Shown here piece after piece: positions 1 through 9,740 of a stretch of 64,000 nt of DNA (positions are counted from its first letter, which is position 1; every line of letters starts with the position of its first letter). The notes beneath the pieces were generated by a model that did not search any database, was not told where the DNA came from, and worked only from the letters and a program-made list of their open reading frames with translations. The stretch is from Polynucleobacter campilacus (GTDB lineage Bacteria; Pseudomonadota; Gammaproteobacteria; Burkholderiales; Burkholderiaceae). The position numbers and the translations under genes are program-made. The stretch spans positions 642,968 to 706,967 of the forward strand of contig NZ_NGUP01000003.1 of NCBI RefSeq assembly GCF_002206625.1, written 5' to 3'.

Positions 1-213
1 GATACACTCCGTGGACTCAAGGAAAACGTCATTATTGGTCGCCTGATTCCTGCTGGTACCGGCTTGTCTTACCGCCGTGCACGCAAGGTCAGAGAGCAAT
101 TCGAGCGTGATCGCGCTCAAATGATTGCCGCCGAAGAGGAAGCAATGGCCAATATGCCTGTAGAAATCGAGGCTGAAGTCGTTGCTCCTGCTGGGGAGGC
201 CGATCCGAGCTAA
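1..213 (+). CDS. rpoC: RNA polymerase beta' subunit, C-terminal fragment
   Basis: Frame 1 is open from the first base to a TAA at 211-213 and encodes the last 70 residues of beta'. The stretch [17 protein letters not shown] near the start is the conserved C-terminal region of RpoC, followed by an acidic, Ala/Glu-rich tail that ends in DPS. The rest of the gene lies before the window. It is followed directly by an intrinsic terminator and by rpsL, the usual rpoBC-rpsL order of proteobacteria. RpoC forms the catalytic clamp half of RNA polymerase with RpoB. Confidence 0.95.
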   Translation, partial: DTLRGLKENVIIGRLIPAGTGLSYRRARKVREQFERDRAQMIAAEEEAMANMPVEIEAEVVAPAGEADPS

Positions 214-223
214 TTTAGTCATT

Positions 224-247
224 CTGGCCTGAAATGGCCAGTTTTTT
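224..247 (+). terminator. Intrinsic terminator after rpoC
   Basis: A perfect 6-bp stem CTGGCC/GGCCAG (224-229 and 236-241) with a 6-base loop is followed by six T (242-247). It lies 11 bases after the rpoC stop and separates the rpoBC unit from the str operon promoter. Confidence 0.85.
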
Positions 248-257
248 CCTCATTTGG

Positions 258-286
258 TTGACGGAAAAGGCTGGCCAAGCTAGAAT
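258..286 (+). promoter_or_regulatory. Sigma70 promoter of the str operon (rpsL)
   Basis: TTGACG at 258-263 and TAGAAT at 281-286 are separated by exactly 17 bases, a near-consensus sigma70 promoter directly after the rpoC terminator and about 105 bases before rpsL. The transcribed leader holds a small hairpin AGGTC-T6-GACCT (about 311-326). The same -10 hexamer TAGAAT recurs ahead of rplC and rplN. Confidence 0.8.
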
Positions 287-391
287 GCTGAGTTCTACTG
301 ATTCAGAAGAAGGTCTTTTTTGACCTAGAAATTGTCTAAGTCATTGATTTTCTTGAAGAAAGCAACAAAGAAGTACTAACCGAGCTATTTT

Positions 392-772
392 ATGCCAACA
401 ATTAATCAATTAATACGTAAGCCAAGATCAAGGCTGATCGTTAAAAGCAAAAGCCCTGCACTTGAAAACAGTCCGCAGCGCCGTGGTGTTTGTACACGTG
501 TGTACACAACCACTCCTAAAAAACCTAACTCTGCGCTGCGTAAAGTAGCCAAAGTTCGCTTAACCAATGGTTTTGAAGTCATTTCATACATTGGTGGTGA
601 AGGCCATAACCTCCAGGAACACTCAGTAGTGTTGATCCGCGGTGGTCGTGTAAAGGATTTGCCAGGTGTTCGTTACCACATCGTTCGTGGTTCACTAGAC
701 TTGCAAGGGGTTAAAGACCGCAAGCAATCTCGTTCCAAGTACGGTGCTAAGCGCGCTAAGAAAACTGCTTAA
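392..772 (+). CDS. rpsL: 30S ribosomal protein S12
   Basis: 126 residues, full length for S12, a decoding-centre protein of the 30S subunit. The hallmark [13 protein letters not shown] is present, with Lys43 and Lys88 unchanged (the usual streptomycin-resistance positions), so the genotype looks streptomycin sensitive. Asp89, the residue methylthiolated in many bacteria, is present in GGRVKDLPG. It is the first gene of the str operon, after a strong promoter. The region just before the ATG has only a weak Shine-Dalgarno match. Its stop codon lies inside a 13-bp hairpin. Confidence 0.98.
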   Translation: MPTINQLIRKPRSRLIVKSKSPALENSPQRRGVCTRVYTTTPKKPNSALRKVAKVRLTNGFEVISYIGGEGHNLQEHSVVLIRGGRVKDLPGVRYHIVRGSLDLQGVKDRKQSRSKYGAKRAKKTA

Positions 773-794
773 TTTTTTAAGAATTAAGCAGTTT
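762..794 (+). promoter_or_regulatory. Long AT-rich hairpin over the rpsL stop codon
   Basis: A perfect 13-bp inverted repeat (762-774 with 782-794, 7-base loop) contains the rpsL TAA stop and is followed by a T5 run at 798-802. It could be a leaky terminator or an mRNA-stabilising structure, since rpsG and fusA continue on the same strand with no obvious new promoter in the 163-base gap. Confidence 0.55.
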
Positions 795-843
795 GAGTTT
801 TTGTAATAAGTCATTTTTTGTCAGACTTAAAAGACAAGTAAGT

Positions 844-885
844 GGTTGTTCCGTCTAGAAATTTTTTCTAGATAGTAGTGCAACC
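844..885 (+). promoter_or_regulatory. Structured rpsL-rpsG spacer, candidate S7 autoregulatory site
   Basis: An 8-bp stem TCTAGAAA/TTTCTAGA (854-861 and 865-872, 3-base loop) is enclosed by an outer GGTTG/CAACC pairing (844-848 and 881-885), about 50 bases ahead of rpsG. In E. coli, S7 represses translation by binding the rpsL-rpsG intercistronic RNA, so this is the equivalent place. The structure is seen in the sequence; the S7 role is inferred from position. Confidence 0.45.
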
Positions 886-935
886 GGAGCGGGTGATCCA
901 AATGGGTCATCCCTAACTGAACTGAAGGAATAGTT

Positions 936-1406
936 ATGCCACGTCGTCGTGAAGTTCCCAAACGGGAAATTTTGCCGGATCCAAAATTCGGTAATGTAGA
1001 AGTAGCTAAATTTATGAACGTCCTCATGTTGGACGGCAAGAAATCGGTTGCAGAGCGCATTGTTTACGGTGCCTTTGATCACATCGAGAAAAAAGCTAAA
1101 AAAGAGCCGCTTGAAATTTTTTCTACAGCCATGGGCAACGTTAAGCCAATGGTTGAAGTGAAGAGCCGTCGTGTTGGCGGTGCTAACTATCAGGTTCCTG
1201 TTGAAGTTCGTCCATCACGTCGTTCTGCTTTAGCTATGCGCTGGGTGCGCGAAGCTGCTAAAAAGCGTGGCGAGAAATCGATGGCTCAACGTTTGGCCAA
1301 TGAATTATTAGAGGCTGCTGAAGGTCGTGGCGGCGCAATGAAGAAGCGTGAAGAAGTTCACCGTATGGCAGAAGCTAACAAAGCTTTCTCACATTTCCGC
1401 TTCTAA
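936..1406 (+). CDS. rpsG: 30S ribosomal protein S7
   Basis: 156 residues, the normal S7 length. It starts [19 protein letters not shown] and keeps the conserved [14 protein letters not shown] and [14 protein letters not shown] segments. S7 nucleates assembly of the 30S head by binding the 3' domain of 16S rRNA, and in E. coli it represses its own operon. The gene has a good ribosome-binding site (GAAGGAA, 923-929) and is followed 27 bases later by fusA. Confidence 0.98.
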   Translation: MPRRREVPKREILPDPKFGNVEVAKFMNVLMLDGKKSVAERIVYGAFDHIEKKAKKEPLEIFSTAMGNVKPMVEVKSRRVGGANYQVPVEVRPSRRSALAMRWVREAAKKRGEKSMAQRLANELLEAAEGRGGAMKKREEVHRMAEANKAFSHFRF

Positions 1407-1433
1407 TCCAATAGTTAAGAAAAGGCACCAACA

Positions 1434-3536
1434 GTGGCACGTAAAACCCCCATCGACAAATACCGCAATATTGGTATTTCTGCGCACATTGACGCAGGTA
1501 AGACAACAACTACAGAACGCGTTTTGTTCTACACCGGCGTGAACCACAAAATCGGTGAAGTGCATGATGGCGCAGCTACCATGGACTGGATGGAGCAAGA
1601 GCAAGAGCGTGGCATCACGATTACCTCTGCTGCTACCACCACTTTCTGGAAGGGTATGGCAGGAACAATGCCTGAGCACCGTATCAATATTATTGATACC
1701 CCAGGGCACGTAGATTTCACGATTGAAGTTGAGCGCTCAATGCGCGTTTTGGATGGTGCTTGCATGGTTTACTGTGCGGTAGGCGGAGTACAGCCACAAT
1801 CAGAAACAGTTTGGCGTCAAGCTAACAAGTATCGCGTTCCACGTTTAGCATTTGTAAACAAGATGGACCGTACTGGCGCCAACTTCTTCAAGGTCTATGA
1901 CCAAATGAAGTTGCGTCTCAAAGCAAATCCAATCTTGATTCAAATTCCAATCGGCGCAGAAGAAAACTTCAAAGGCGTTGTAGACTTAGTCAAGATGAAG
2001 GCCATCTATTGGGATGAGGCTTCACAAGGCACTAAGTTTAGCTATGAAGAAATTCCTGCTGAATTAAAGGCGTCAGCTGATGAGTGGCGTGAAAAGATGG
2101 TTGAAGCAGCCGCTGAAAGTTCAGAAGAGTTGATGGAAAAGTATCTCGGTGGCGAAGAGCTAACTGAAGATGAAATTAAAGGCGCATTGCGTCAACGCAC
2201 TATTGCCAATGAAATCATTCCCATGATGTGTGGAACTGCTTTCAAAAACAAAGGTGTTCAGGCAATGTTGGATGCGGTAGTTGAGTTATTACCATCCCCA
2301 TTGGATGTTCCACCAGTTCCTTGCGAATTGGAAGATGGAACACCTACAACGCGTGAAGCTTCCGATAAGGAAAAATTCTCTGCATTGGCATTTAAGATCA
2401 TGACTGACCCATTCGTTGGCCAGCTCATCTTCTTCCGCGTTTACTCAGGCGTAATGAAGTCTGGCGACACAATCTACAACCCAATTAAGGGCAAGAAAGA
2501 GCGTGTTGGACGTTTGTTGCAAATGCATGCAAACCAACGCGAAGAAATTAAAGAAGTTTATGCGGGCGATATCGCTGCAGCAGTTGGCCTGAAAGACGCA
2601 ACTACTGGCGAAACATTGTGTGATCCAGACAGCATCGTGATTTTGGAGCGCATGGTATTCCCAGAGCCGGTGATCTCACAGGCTGTTGAGCCTAAAACTA
2701 AGCCTGACCAAGAAAAAATGGGTCTGGCTTTGAATCGCTTGGCACAAGAAGATCCTTCTTTCCGTGTTAAGACTGATGAAGAATCAGGCCAAACGATTAT
2801 TTCCGGAATGGGTGAGTTGCATTTGGAAATTTTGGTTGATCGTATGCGTCGCGAGTTTGGTGTAGAGGCAACCGTTGGTAAGCCACAGGTTGCCTATCGC
2901 GAAACAATTCGCAAGGTTTGCGAAGAGATCGAAGGTAAGTTTGTTAAGCAATCCGGTGGTCGCGGCCAATATGGCCACGTCGTATTGAAGCTTGAGCCGC
3001 AAGCGCCGGGCAAAGGTTTTGAATTCATTGATGCTATTAAAGGCGGTGTAGTTCCTCGCGAATACATCCCTGCAGTAGAAAAAGGAATTCGTGAAACATT
3101 GAACTCCGGTATTTTGGCTGGCTATCCTGTGGTTGATATCAAGGCAACATTGTTCTTCGGTTCATACCATGACGTTGACTCCAATGAAAACGCCTTTAAG
3201 ATGGCGGGCTCAATGGCATTCAAAGATGGTATGCGAAAAGCAGCTCCAGTATTGCTAGAGCCAATGATGGCTGTTGAAGTAGAAACTCCAGAAGATTTCA
3301 TGGGTAACGTAATGGGAGACCTCTCATCTCGTCGCGGAATATTACAAGGTATGGATGACATTCCAGGCGGCGGTAAGATCGTCCGCGCTGAAGTGCCGTT
3401 GGCAGAGATGTTTGGTTATTCAACTGGCTTGCGCTCGTTGACCCAAGGTCGCGCTACCTACACTATGGAATTTAAGCATTACACCGAAGCACCTAAGAAC
3501 GTTGCTGAAGCAGTCATGGCTGCTAAAGCGAAGTAA
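1434..3536 (+). CDS. fusA: Translation elongation factor G
   Basis: 700 residues, full-length EF-G, the GTPase that drives translocation on the ribosome and, with RRF, ribosome recycling. The G1 motif [13 protein letters not shown] is near residue 20, then the DTPGHVDF (G3) and NKMDRTGA (G4) motifs, followed by the domain II to V segments. The start is a GTG at 1434, read as [20 protein letters not shown], with AAAAGG a few bases upstream; no in-frame ATG fits better. It is third in the str operon, followed by tuf after 49 bases. Confidence 0.98.
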   Translation: MARKTPIDKYRNIGISAHIDAGKTTTTERVLFYTGVNHKIGEVHDGAATMDWMEQEQERGITITSAATTTFWKGMAGTMPEHRINIIDTPGHVDFTIEVERSMRVLDGACMVYCAVGGVQPQSETVWRQANKYRVPRLAFVNKMDRTGANFFKVYDQMKLRLKANPILIQIPIGAEENFKGVVDLVKMKAIYWDEASQGTKFSYEEIPAELKASADEWREKMVEAAAESSEELMEKYLGGEELTEDEIKGALRQRTIANEIIPMMCGTAFKNKGVQAMLDAVVELLPSPLDVPPVPCELEDGTPTTREASDKEKFSALAFKIMTDPFVGQLIFFRVYSGVMKSGDTIYNPIKGKKERVGRLLQMHANQREEIKEVYAGDIAAAVGLKDATTGETLCDPDSIVILERMVFPEPVISQAVEPKTKPDQEKMGLALNRLAQEDPSFRVKTDEESGQTIISGMGELHLEILVDRMRREFGVEATVGKPQVAYRETIRKVCEEIEGKFVKQSGGRGQYGHVVLKLEPQAPGKGFEFIDAIKGGVVPREYIPAVEKGIRETLNSGILAGYPVVDIKATLFFGSYHDVDSNENAFKMAGSMAFKDGMRKAAPVLLEPMMAVEVETPEDFMGNVMGDLSSRRGILQGMDDIPGGGKIVRAEVPLAEMFGYSTGLRSLTQGRATYTMEFKHYTEAPKNVAEAVMAAKAK

Positions 3537-3585
3537 TTTATCCACATTATTTTGAATATTGACTAGCTAAAGAAGGCAGACAAAA

Positions 3586-4776
3586 ATGGCAAAAGAAAAA
3601 TTTGAGCGGACAAAACCGCACGTAAACGTAGGCACCATCGGTCACGTTGACCACGGTAAAACCACCTTAACTGCAGCGATTGCAACCGTGCTCTCTAAGC
3701 AATTTGGTGGCGAAGCAAAAGCATACGATCAGATCGATGCTGCTCCTGAAGAAAAAGCCCGCGGTATTACGATTAATACAGCGCACGTAGAGTATGAGAC
3801 AGCGAATCGTCACTATGCTCACGTTGATTGCCCAGGACATGCTGACTATGTGAAGAACATGATTACTGGTGCTGCGCAGATGGACGGCGCAATCTTGGTT
3901 TGCTCTGCAGCTGATGGCCCAATGCCACAAACGCGTGAGCACATCCTCTTGGCACGCCAAGTAGGTGTTCCTTACATCATCGTGTTCTTAAACAAATGCG
4001 ATATGGTTGATGATGCTGAATTGCTCGAGTTAGTTGAAATGGAAGTTCGTGAACTTCTATCTAAATATGACTTCCCAGGCGATGACACTCCAATCATTCA
4101 AGGTTCTGCTAAGTTAGCTCTTGAAGGCGATGAAGGCCCATTGGGTAAAGAAGCCATCATGAAATTGGCTGAAGCACTGGATAGTTATATCCCAACTCCA
4201 GAGCGCGCGATTGATGGCGCCTTCTTGATGCCAGTAGAAGACGTGTTCTCAATCTCTGGTCGCGGTACTGTTGTTACCGGCCGTATTGAGCGCGGTATTG
4301 TGAAGGTTGGCGAAGAGATTGAAATCATCGGTATCAAGCCAACATTGAAAACCACTTGTACTGGTGTTGAAATGTTCCGCAAATTGCTCGACCAAGGTCA
4401 AGCTGGCGATAACGTCGGTATCTTGTTACGCGGTACAAAACGTGAAGAAGTTGAGCGCGGCCAAGTATTGGCCAAACCAGGTTCAATCACCCCACACACT
4501 CACTTTACAGCCGAGGTTTACATCTTGGGTAAAGACGAAGGTGGTCGTCATACTCCATTCTTTAACAACTATCGTCCCCAGTTTTACTTCCGTACTACGG
4601 ACGTAACCGGTTCAATCGAGTTGCCAAAAGACAAAGAAATGGTGATGCCTGGTGATAACGTCACGATTACTGTAAAACTCATCGCACCAATCGCGATGGA
4701 AGAAGGTTTACGTTTTGCGATCCGCGAAGGTGGCCGTACTGTTGGCGCCGGTGTGGTTGCAAAGATTTTGGCTTAA
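3586..4776 (+). CDS. tuf: Translation elongation factor Tu
   Basis: 396 residues, full-length EF-Tu, which delivers aminoacyl-tRNA to the ribosome as a GTP complex. GTP-binding motifs [18 protein letters not shown] and NKCDMVDD are all intact, as is the switch I segment RGITINTAH. The ribosome-binding site is AAGAAGGC. Many betaproteobacteria carry a second tuf copy near secE; only this copy is visible. A structured 117-base spacer separates it from rpsJ. Confidence 0.98.
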   Translation: MAKEKFERTKPHVNVGTIGHVDHGKTTLTAAIATVLSKQFGGEAKAYDQIDAAPEEKARGITINTAHVEYETANRHYAHVDCPGHADYVKNMITGAAQMDGAILVCSAADGPMPQTREHILLARQVGVPYIIVFLNKCDMVDDAELLELVEMEVRELLSKYDFPGDDTPIIQGSAKLALEGDEGPLGKEAIMKLAEALDSYIPTPERAIDGAFLMPVEDVFSISGRGTVVTGRIERGIVKVGEEIEIIGIKPTLKTTCTGVEMFRKLLDQGQAGDNVGILLRGTKREEVERGQVLAKPGSITPHTHFTAEVYILGKDEGGRHTPFFNNYRPQFYFRTTDVTGSIELPKDKEMVMPGDNVTITVKLIAPIAMEEGLRFAIREGGRTVGAGVVAKILA

Positions 4777-4801
4777 GGAAGTAGCAGTAAATAATATTTA
4801 G

Positions 4802-4874
4802 CGGTTTGCTAACCGGTGACGTCAGTGCTGCTGATGTCACCGTGCTCTTTAGATGTATAACGTGGCAGCACCAC
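4802..4874 (+). promoter_or_regulatory. tuf-rpsJ spacer with alternative RNA structures
   Basis: Four pairings are visible. CGGTT/AACCG (4802-4806 with 4811-4815) overlaps by two bases a 12-bp stem with one wobble and a 5-base loop (4814-4825 with 4831-4842). GTGG/CCAC (4862-4865 with 4871-4874) forms a third hairpin. GTGCTGC (4825-4831) can instead pair with GCAGCAC (4865-4871), which would undo the second and third. The 12-bp stem is not followed by a T run, so simple termination is unlikely. In E. coli the leader ahead of rpsJ is the L4-controlled attenuator of the S10 operon. Confidence 0.45.
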
Positions 4875-4893
4875 ACCGCTCTTTGGAATTAAT

Positions 4894-5205
4894 ATGCAAA
4901 ACCAAAAAATTCGTATTCGCCTTAAAGCATTTGATTACCGTTTAATCGACCAGTCTGCTGCTGAAATCGTTGATACAGCTAAGCGTACTGGTGCAGTTGT
5001 TAAGGGTCCAGTACCTTTGCCAACCCGTATTGAGCGTTTTGATATCTTGCGTTCACCACACGTGAATAAGACATCCCGCGACCAATTAGAGATTCGCACC
5101 CATCTTCGTTTGATGGATATCGTTGATCCTACAGAGAAAACGGTTGATGCTTTGATGAAATTAGACCTTCCAGCAGGCGTGGACGTCGAAATTAAGCTGC
5201 AGTAA
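4894..5205 (+). CDS. rpsJ: 30S ribosomal protein S10
   Basis: 103 residues, normal length. It starts [20 protein letters not shown] and contains the conserved loop [23 protein letters not shown]10 is a 30S head protein and, as NusE, also a partner of NusB in transcription antitermination. The gene is unusual here in being set off on both sides, with a 117-base structured spacer before it and a 197-base spacer with its own promoter after it. Confidence 0.98.
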   Translation: MQNQKIRIRLKAFDYRLIDQSAAEIVDTAKRTGAVVKGPVPLPTRIERFDILRSPHVNKTSRDQLEIRTHLRLMDIVDPTEKTVDALMKLDLPAGVDVEIKLQ

Positions 5206-5228
5206 TGTATTTTTTCCGGTCTTAGCTA

Positions 5229-5257
5229 TTGCCAAGGCTGGACTTTCGGGATAGAAT
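5229..5257 (+). promoter_or_regulatory. Sigma70 promoter ahead of rplC
   Basis: TTGCCA at 5229-5234 and TAGAAT at 5252-5257 are exactly 17 bases apart, inside the rpsJ-rplC gap. The bases after the -10 (AGGCTTCGCTGG from 5261) closely match those after the TAGAAT ahead of rplN. The S10 block from rplC onward therefore probably has its own transcription start. Confidence 0.7.
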
Positions 5258-5264
5258 CTAAGGC

Positions 5265-5290
5265 TTCGCTGGATTATTTGGGCGAATTTT
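5265..5290 (+). promoter_or_regulatory. Short hairpin plus T run at the start of the rplC leader
   Basis: TTCGC (5265-5269) pairs with GCGAA (5282-5286) and is followed by TTTT (5287-5290), right at the expected transcription start of the rplC promoter. This resembles a weak attenuator, and the same layout occurs ahead of rplN. Confidence 0.4.
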
Positions 5291-5369
5291 CAGGTTTTAT
5301 CAGCATTAAAAACGTTGTAAGTTATTGATTTAGAAGTACTTTTACTTGTAAATCACTTAAATTAATTTT

Positions 5370-5389
5370 GCCGACCAATCGAAGTCGGC
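5370..5389 (+). promoter_or_regulatory. Hairpin next to the rplC ribosome-binding site
   Basis: A perfect 6-bp stem GCCGAC/GTCGGC with an 8-base loop ends two bases before the GGAG Shine-Dalgarno of rplC (5392-5395). It could control ribosome access to the rplC-to-rpsQ message, for example through L4 as in the E. coli S10 leader. The function is inferred from position. Confidence 0.45.
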
Positions 5390-5402
5390 GTGGAGCATGA
5401 AT

Positions 5403-6059
5403 ATGAGCTTAGGCTTAATCGGCCGCAAGGTCGGCATGACCCGTCTATTTACGGACGAAGGGGATTCAATTCCTGTGACCGTAATCGACGTGAGCGATAA
5501 CAGAATCGCTCAAATCAAGACCCAGGCAACTGATGGCTATGACGCTATCCAGTTGGCACATGGCACACGTAGAGCTACTCGCGTTACCAAATCAATGGCT
5601 GGTCACTTTGCTAAAGCAGGTGTGATGGCTGGTAACGGGCTTAACGAGTTCCAATTAGACGCAGCAAAAATCGCTGAAATGACACCAGGACAAGTCATTA
5701 CTGCTGAAGCTGCTTTTACAACAGGCCAAAAAGTAGATGTGCAAGGCGTATCTATCGGTAAAGGTTACGCAGGCACTATCAAGCGTTATCACTTTGCTTC
5801 TGGTCGTGCTTCTCACGGTAACTCTCGTTCACACAACGTACCAGGTTCTATCGGTATGGCACAAGATCCAGGTCGTGTTTTTCCAGGTAAGCGCATGACT
5901 GGCCACCTTGGTGACGTTACCAAAACAGTTCAAAATTTAGTCATCGCACGCATTGATGCAGAACGTAATCTCATCATGGTTAAAGGCGCCATTCCAGGTG
6001 CCCCAGGCGGTAAGGTCATTGTTACTCCAGCGGTGAAAACACCGTTGAAGAAGAAATAA
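5403..6059 (+). CDS. rplC: 50S ribosomal protein L3
   Basis: 218 residues from the chosen start. L3 binds near the peptidyl-transferase centre and is an early assembly protein. [16 protein letters not shown] and the conserved [18 protein letters not shown] (containing the Gln/Asn methylation region of the family) are present. An ATG at 5397 is also in frame, but GGAG at 5392-5395 would then be only one base away; the ATG at 5403 gives a 7-base spacing and the standard L3 N-terminus. It is followed 11 bases later by rplD. Confidence 0.96.
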   Translation: MSLGLIGRKVGMTRLFTDEGDSIPVTVIDVSDNRIAQIKTQATDGYDAIQLAHGTRRATRVTKSMAGHFAKAGVMAGNGLNEFQLDAAKIAEMTPGQVITAEAAFTTGQKVDVQGVSIGKGYAGTIKRYHFASGRASHGNSRSHNVPGSIGMAQDPGRVFPGKRMTGHLGDVTKTVQNLVIARIDAERNLIMVKGAIPGAPGGKVIVTPAVKTPLKKK

Positions 6060-6070
6060 GGAGAGCGAAT

Positions 6071-6691
6071 ATGGAACTTAAGCTTCTCCAAGACAACGGT
6101 ACTTTAGGTGCGGGCGTACAAGCTTCACCAGAAGTATTCGAGCGTGAATATAACGAAGCATTGGTACACCAAGTTGTAGTGGCTTACCAAGCAAATGCAC
6201 GTAGCGGTAACCGTGCACAAAAAGACCGTGAGCAAGTTAAGCACACAACTAAGAAACCTTGGCGTCAAAAAGGTACTGGTCGTGCACGTGCTGGTATGAG
6301 CTCTTCCCCGCTGTGGCGTGGAGGCGGCCGTATATTCCCAAATTCTCCAGAAGAGAATTTCAGCCAAAAAGTAAACAAGAAAATGTACCGCGCTGGTATG
6401 AGATCTATTTTGTCTCAGTTAGCACGCGAAGGTCGTTTGAATGTTGTTGATCAATTTAATCTTGATGCTCCTAAGACCAAAGCATTAGCTGACAAAGTTA
6501 AAGCAATGGGCTTAGATTCAGTCTTGATCATCGTTGATCAGGTTAGCGAGAATTTGTACTTGGCATCACGCAACTTGCATAAGGTTGCCATCTGTGAGCC
6601 GCAGCATGCTGATCCATTAGCTTTGGTTCAATACAAAAAAGTATTGGTAAGCAAAGCTGCGATCGCAAAAATTGAGGAGTTGCTGAAATGA
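6071..6691 (+). CDS. rplD: 50S ribosomal protein L4
   Basis: 206 residues, normal length. The basic loop segment [15 protein letters not shown], which reaches into the exit tunnel and is the site of macrolide-resistance changes, has the wild-type form. In E. coli L4 represses its own S10 operon by both attenuation and translation; structured leaders lie ahead of rpsJ and rplC here. It ends in an ATGA overlap with rplW, which suggests translational coupling. Confidence 0.98.
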   Translation: MELKLLQDNGTLGAGVQASPEVFEREYNEALVHQVVVAYQANARSGNRAQKDREQVKHTTKKPWRQKGTGRARAGMSSSPLWRGGGRIFPNSPEENFSQKVNKKMYRAGMRSILSQLAREGRLNVVDQFNLDAPKTKALADKVKAMGLDSVLIIVDQVSENLYLASRNLHKVAICEPQHADPLALVQYKKVLVSKAAIAKIEELLK

Positions 6692-7002
6692 GCCAAGTCC
6701 GTAAAAACGATCACAACCTAATGAAGGTTCTGCTTGGTCCTGTTATCTCTGAAAAAGCGACTATGGTTGCAGAGAAAAACGAACAAGTAGTTTTCCAAGT
6801 AGCTCGCGATGCAAACAAGAGCGATGTAAAACAAGCAGTTGAATTGCTCTTCAAAGTGCAAGTTGACTCAGTTCAAATCGTGAATCAAAAGGGTAAGCCT
6901 AAGCGCTATGGCCGTTTTGAAGGTCGTCGTGACCACACTAAGAAGGCCTATGTGAATTTGAAGCCAGGTCAAGAAATTAACTTTGAAGCGGAGGCGAATT
7001 AA
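6688..7002 (+). CDS. rplW: 50S ribosomal protein L23
   Basis: 104 residues. L23 lies at the exit of the peptide tunnel and docks trigger factor and SRP. The conserved [15 protein letters not shown] and the C-terminal [20 protein letters not shown] are present. It overlaps the rplD stop by four bases and is followed by rplB two bases after its stop. Confidence 0.97.
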   Translation: MSQVRKNDHNLMKVLLGPVISEKATMVAEKNEQVVFQVARDANKSDVKQAVELLFKVQVDSVQIVNQKGKPKRYGRFEGRRDHTKKAYVNLKPGQEINFEAEAN

Positions 7003-7004
7003 TC

Positions 7005-7835
7005 ATGCCTTTGATGAAGACAAAACCGACCTCACCAGGTCGCCGCTCAATGGTCAAGGTGGTCAATCCTGACCTGCATAAAGGTAAGCCTTTTGCAGCG
7101 TTGGTAGAGCCACAATTCCAAAAAGCAGGTCGTAACAATAATGGTCATATCACTACCCGTCATAAAGGTGGTGGTCATAAGCATCACTATCGTGTTGTGG
7201 ATTTCAAGCGCAACGACAAAGATGGTATTCCAGCAAAAGTTGAGCGCTTAGAATACGATCCAAACCGCAGTGCCAATATTGCATTGATCGTGTTTGCCGA
7301 TGGCGAGCGTCGTTATATTCCGGCTGCTAAAGGTATGACTGTTGGCCAAGCAATCATGAATGGTTCTGAAGCCCCAATCAAATCTGGTAATAACTTGCCG
7401 ATACGCAATATTCCAGTGGGTAGCACTATTCACTGCGTAGAAATATTGCCAGGTAAAGGTGCTCAAGTAGCACGTTCTGCCGGCGGTTCTGCAGTACTAC
7501 TGGCTCGCGAGGGTGTATACGCTCAAGTGCGTTTGCGCTCTGGTGAAGTTCGCCGCGTTTTAATTGAGTGCCGCGCCACTATTGGTGAAGTTGGCAACGA
7601 AGAGCACAGCTTACGTGTTATTGGTAAAGCTGGTGCAAATCGCTGGCGTGGTATTCGCCCAACTGTTCGCGGTGTGGCAATGAACCCAGTAGATCACCCA
7701 CACGGTGGTGGTGAAGGTAAGACAGGCGAAGGCCGTGTACCTGTATCTCCATGGGGCACTCCAACCAAAGGTTATCGTACACGTCGTAATAAGCGTACAA
7801 CATCGATGATCGTTCAACGCCGTCAAAAGCGCTAA
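7005..7835 (+). CDS. rplB: 50S ribosomal protein L2
   Basis: 276 residues, full length. It has the N-terminal [13 protein letters not shown], the RNA-binding core [11 protein letters not shown] and the highly conserved [14 protein letters not shown] near the C-terminus, which contains the histidine (HPHGGG) implicated in peptidyl transfer. L2 is needed for subunit association. It is tightly packed between rplW and rpsS. Confidence 0.98.
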   Translation: MPLMKTKPTSPGRRSMVKVVNPDLHKGKPFAALVEPQFQKAGRNNNGHITTRHKGGGHKHHYRVVDFKRNDKDGIPAKVERLEYDPNRSANIALIVFADGERRYIPAAKGMTVGQAIMNGSEAPIKSGNNLPIRNIPVGSTIHCVEILPGKGAQVARSAGGSAVLLAREGVYAQVRLRSGEVRRVLIECRATIGEVGNEEHSLRVIGKAGANRWRGIRPTVRGVAMNPVDHPHGGGEGKTGEGRVPVSPWGTPTKGYRTRRNKRTTSMIVQRRQKR

Positions 7836-7855
7836 GCGATTAAGGAAAAATAGAT

Positions 7856-8134
7856 ATGACACGTTCAGCTAAAAAAGGCCCATTTTGCGAAGCCAGCTTA
7901 GTAAATAAAGTTGAAGTCGCACAAGCCAACAAAGACAAAAAGCCGATCAAAACTTGGTCACGCCGTTCAACGATTCTTCCAGACTTTATCGGTCTGACAA
8001 TCGCTGTTCACAACGGTCGTCAACACGTTCCGGTTTATGTATCAGAAAACATGGTGGGTCATAAGTTAGGCGAATTTGCCTTGACCCGTACTTTCAAAGG
8101 TCACGCTGCTGACAAGAAAGTTGTGAAGAAGTAA
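7856..8134 (+). CDS. rpsS: 30S ribosomal protein S19
   Basis: 92 residues, normal length. [16 protein letters not shown] is followed by the conserved [14 protein letters not shown] and [19 protein letters not shown]19 forms part of the 30S head and contacts S13 and the A-site finger. The ribosome-binding site is AAGGAAAA upstream. rplV follows. Confidence 0.98.
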   Translation: MTRSAKKGPFCEASLVNKVEVAQANKDKKPIKTWSRRSTILPDFIGLTIAVHNGRQHVPVYVSENMVGHKLGEFALTRTFKGHAADKKVVKK

Positions 8135-8144
8135 GGGGATGATG

Positions 8145-8474
8145 ATGGAAGTTAAAGCTATTCACAAGAGCGCCCGCATTTCAGCGCAAAAGACACGTTT
8201 GGTCGCTGACCAAATTCGTGGTTTGCCGATTGCTCGCGCATTAAACATTTTGAATTTCAGCCCTAAAAAAGCTGCCTTCATTGTGAAAAAAGTAGTTGAA
8301 TCAGCGATTGCAAATGCTGAACACAATAAAGGCGCAGACATTGATGAGCTCAAGGTATCAACAATCATTGTTGATAAAGGAACATCCTTGAAACGTTTCA
8401 CAGCACGCGCTAAGGGTCGTGGCAATCAAATTGAAAAACAAACTTGTCACATTAGCGTGACCTTGAGTAACTAA
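8145..8474 (+). CDS. rplV: 50S ribosomal protein L22
   Basis: 109 residues from the chosen start. L22 binds domains of 23S rRNA, and its loop lines the peptide exit tunnel. Three in-frame ATGs follow one another at 8139, 8142 and 8145; AAGGGG at 8133-8138 ends directly before the first, so only the third has a reasonable 6-base spacing and gives the usual [16 protein letters not shown] start. The conserved [10 protein letters not shown] and the tunnel segment with [14 protein letters not shown] are intact. Confidence 0.95.
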   Translation: MEVKAIHKSARISAQKTRLVADQIRGLPIARALNILNFSPKKAAFIVKKVVESAIANAEHNKGADIDELKVSTIIVDKGTSLKRFTARAKGRGNQIEKQTCHISVTLSN

Positions 8475-8482
8475 GGAAAGAT

Positions 8483-9310
8483 ATGGGCCAAAAGATAAAC
8501 CCCACCGGATTCCGACTCGCGGTAACGAAGAATTGGACATCACGTTGGTATGCAAACAATACTGACTTCGCAAAGATGCTGAAAGAGGACGTAGATGTCC
8601 GCATCTATCTGAAGAAAAAGCTAAAGAATGCATCCGTTAGCAAAGTCATCATTGAGCGTCCTGCAAAGAACGCGCGCATTACTATTTACAGCTCACGTCC
8701 AGGTGTAGTTATTGGTAAAAAAGGCGAGGACATTGAAGTTCTCCGTCGTGAACTCCAAAAGCGTATGGGCGTTCCAGTACATGTAAATATCGAAGAAATC
8801 CGTAAGCCAGAAGTTGACGCACAATTGATCGCTGACTCTATTACTCAGCAGTTAGAAAAGCGCATTATGTTCCGCCGCGCAATGAAGCGTGCAATGCAAA
8901 GTGCTATGCGTCTTGGTGCGCAAGGGATCAAGATCATGTCGTCTGGTCGCTTGAATGGTGCTGAGATTGCTCGTCGCGAATGGTATCGTGAAGGCCGTGT
9001 TCCACTTCATACATTGAAGGCTGATATTGATTACGCAACATCAGAAGCTGAAACAACGTACGGCATCATTGGTGTAAAAGTTTGGGTTTATAAAGGCGAC
9101 ACATTGGGTCGTGGTGCTGATGCTCCAGCAGCTGCTCCATCTATTGAGCCTGCTGCCGAAGAAAAGAAAACTCGTCGTGCTCCAAGCAAAACAGCTGCTC
9201 GTAAACCAGCTGCCGGAACCGATAAGCCATTAGTTGCTGCTAAGCCAGCAATCAAGCGTGTGCGTAAGGTTGAAGCACCTGCCGCAGATACGCAGAAGTC
9301 AGGAGAGTAA
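8483..9310 (+). CDS. rpsC: 30S ribosomal protein S3
   Basis: 275 residues. The core (about 1-215) has the KH type II motif [14 protein letters not shown] and conserved C-terminal segments such as [16 protein letters not shown]. About 50 extra residues at the end form a low-complexity Ala/Lys/Pro tail ([15 protein letters not shown] onward), longer than the 233-residue E. coli protein; betaproteobacterial S3 proteins commonly carry such a tail. S3 helps form the mRNA entry channel. Confidence 0.98.
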   Translation: MGQKINPTGFRLAVTKNWTSRWYANNTDFAKMLKEDVDVRIYLKKKLKNASVSKVIIERPAKNARITIYSSRPGVVIGKKGEDIEVLRRELQKRMGVPVHVNIEEIRKPEVDAQLIADSITQQLEKRIMFRRAMKRAMQSAMRLGAQGIKIMSSGRLNGAEIARREWYREGRVPLHTLKADIDYATSEAETTYGIIGVKVWVYKGDTLGRGADAPAAAPSIEPAAEEKKTRRAPSKTAARKPAAGTDKPLVAAKPAIKRVRKVEAPAADTQKSGE

Positions 9311-9312
9311 GC

Positions 9313-9726
9313 ATGCTACAACCAAAGCGTCGCAAGTATCGTAAGGAACAAAAAGGCCGTAACACTGGCGTGGCAACACGTGGTAGTTCTGTAGCCTTTG
9401 GTGACTTTGGATTGAAGGCCGTTGGCCGCGGTCGTTTAACTGCTCGTCAAATCGAGTCAGCACGTCGCGCAATGACCCGTCATATTAAACGTGGTGGCCG
9501 TATCTGGATTCGTATTTTCCCAGATAAGCCAATTTCACAAAAACCTGCTGAAGTACGTATGGGTAACGGTAAAGGTAACCCAGAGTACTACGTAGCTGAA
9601 ATTCAACCAGGCAAAGTGCTTTACGAGATGGATGGTGTGGATGAGACTTTGGCGCGCGAAGCTTTCAAGCTTGCTGCCGCTAAATTACCTTTGCAAACCA
9701 CTTTCGTGATTCGCCACTTAGGTTGA
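9313..9726 (+). CDS. rplP: 50S ribosomal protein L16
   Basis: 137 residues, normal length, start two bases after rpsC. It has [17 protein letters not shown], the central [20 protein letters not shown] and the conserved [13 protein letters not shown]. The arginine region around residue 81 (the site hydroxylated by YcfD in E. coli) is present as [10 protein letters not shown]16 organises the A-site architecture of the 50S subunit. Confidence 0.97.
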   Translation: MLQPKRRKYRKEQKGRNTGVATRGSSVAFGDFGLKAVGRGRLTARQIESARRAMTRHIKRGGRIWIRIFPDKPISQKPAEVRMGNGKGNPEYYVAEIQPGKVLYEMDGVDETLAREAFKLAAAKLPLQTTFVIRHLG

Positions 9727-9740
9727 TCGGGATAGAGATT

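Noticed and set aside
4814..4842. Strong stem after tuf read as an intrinsic terminator
   Set aside because: It is not followed by a T run, and rpsJ follows on the same strand; a regulatory structure fits better.
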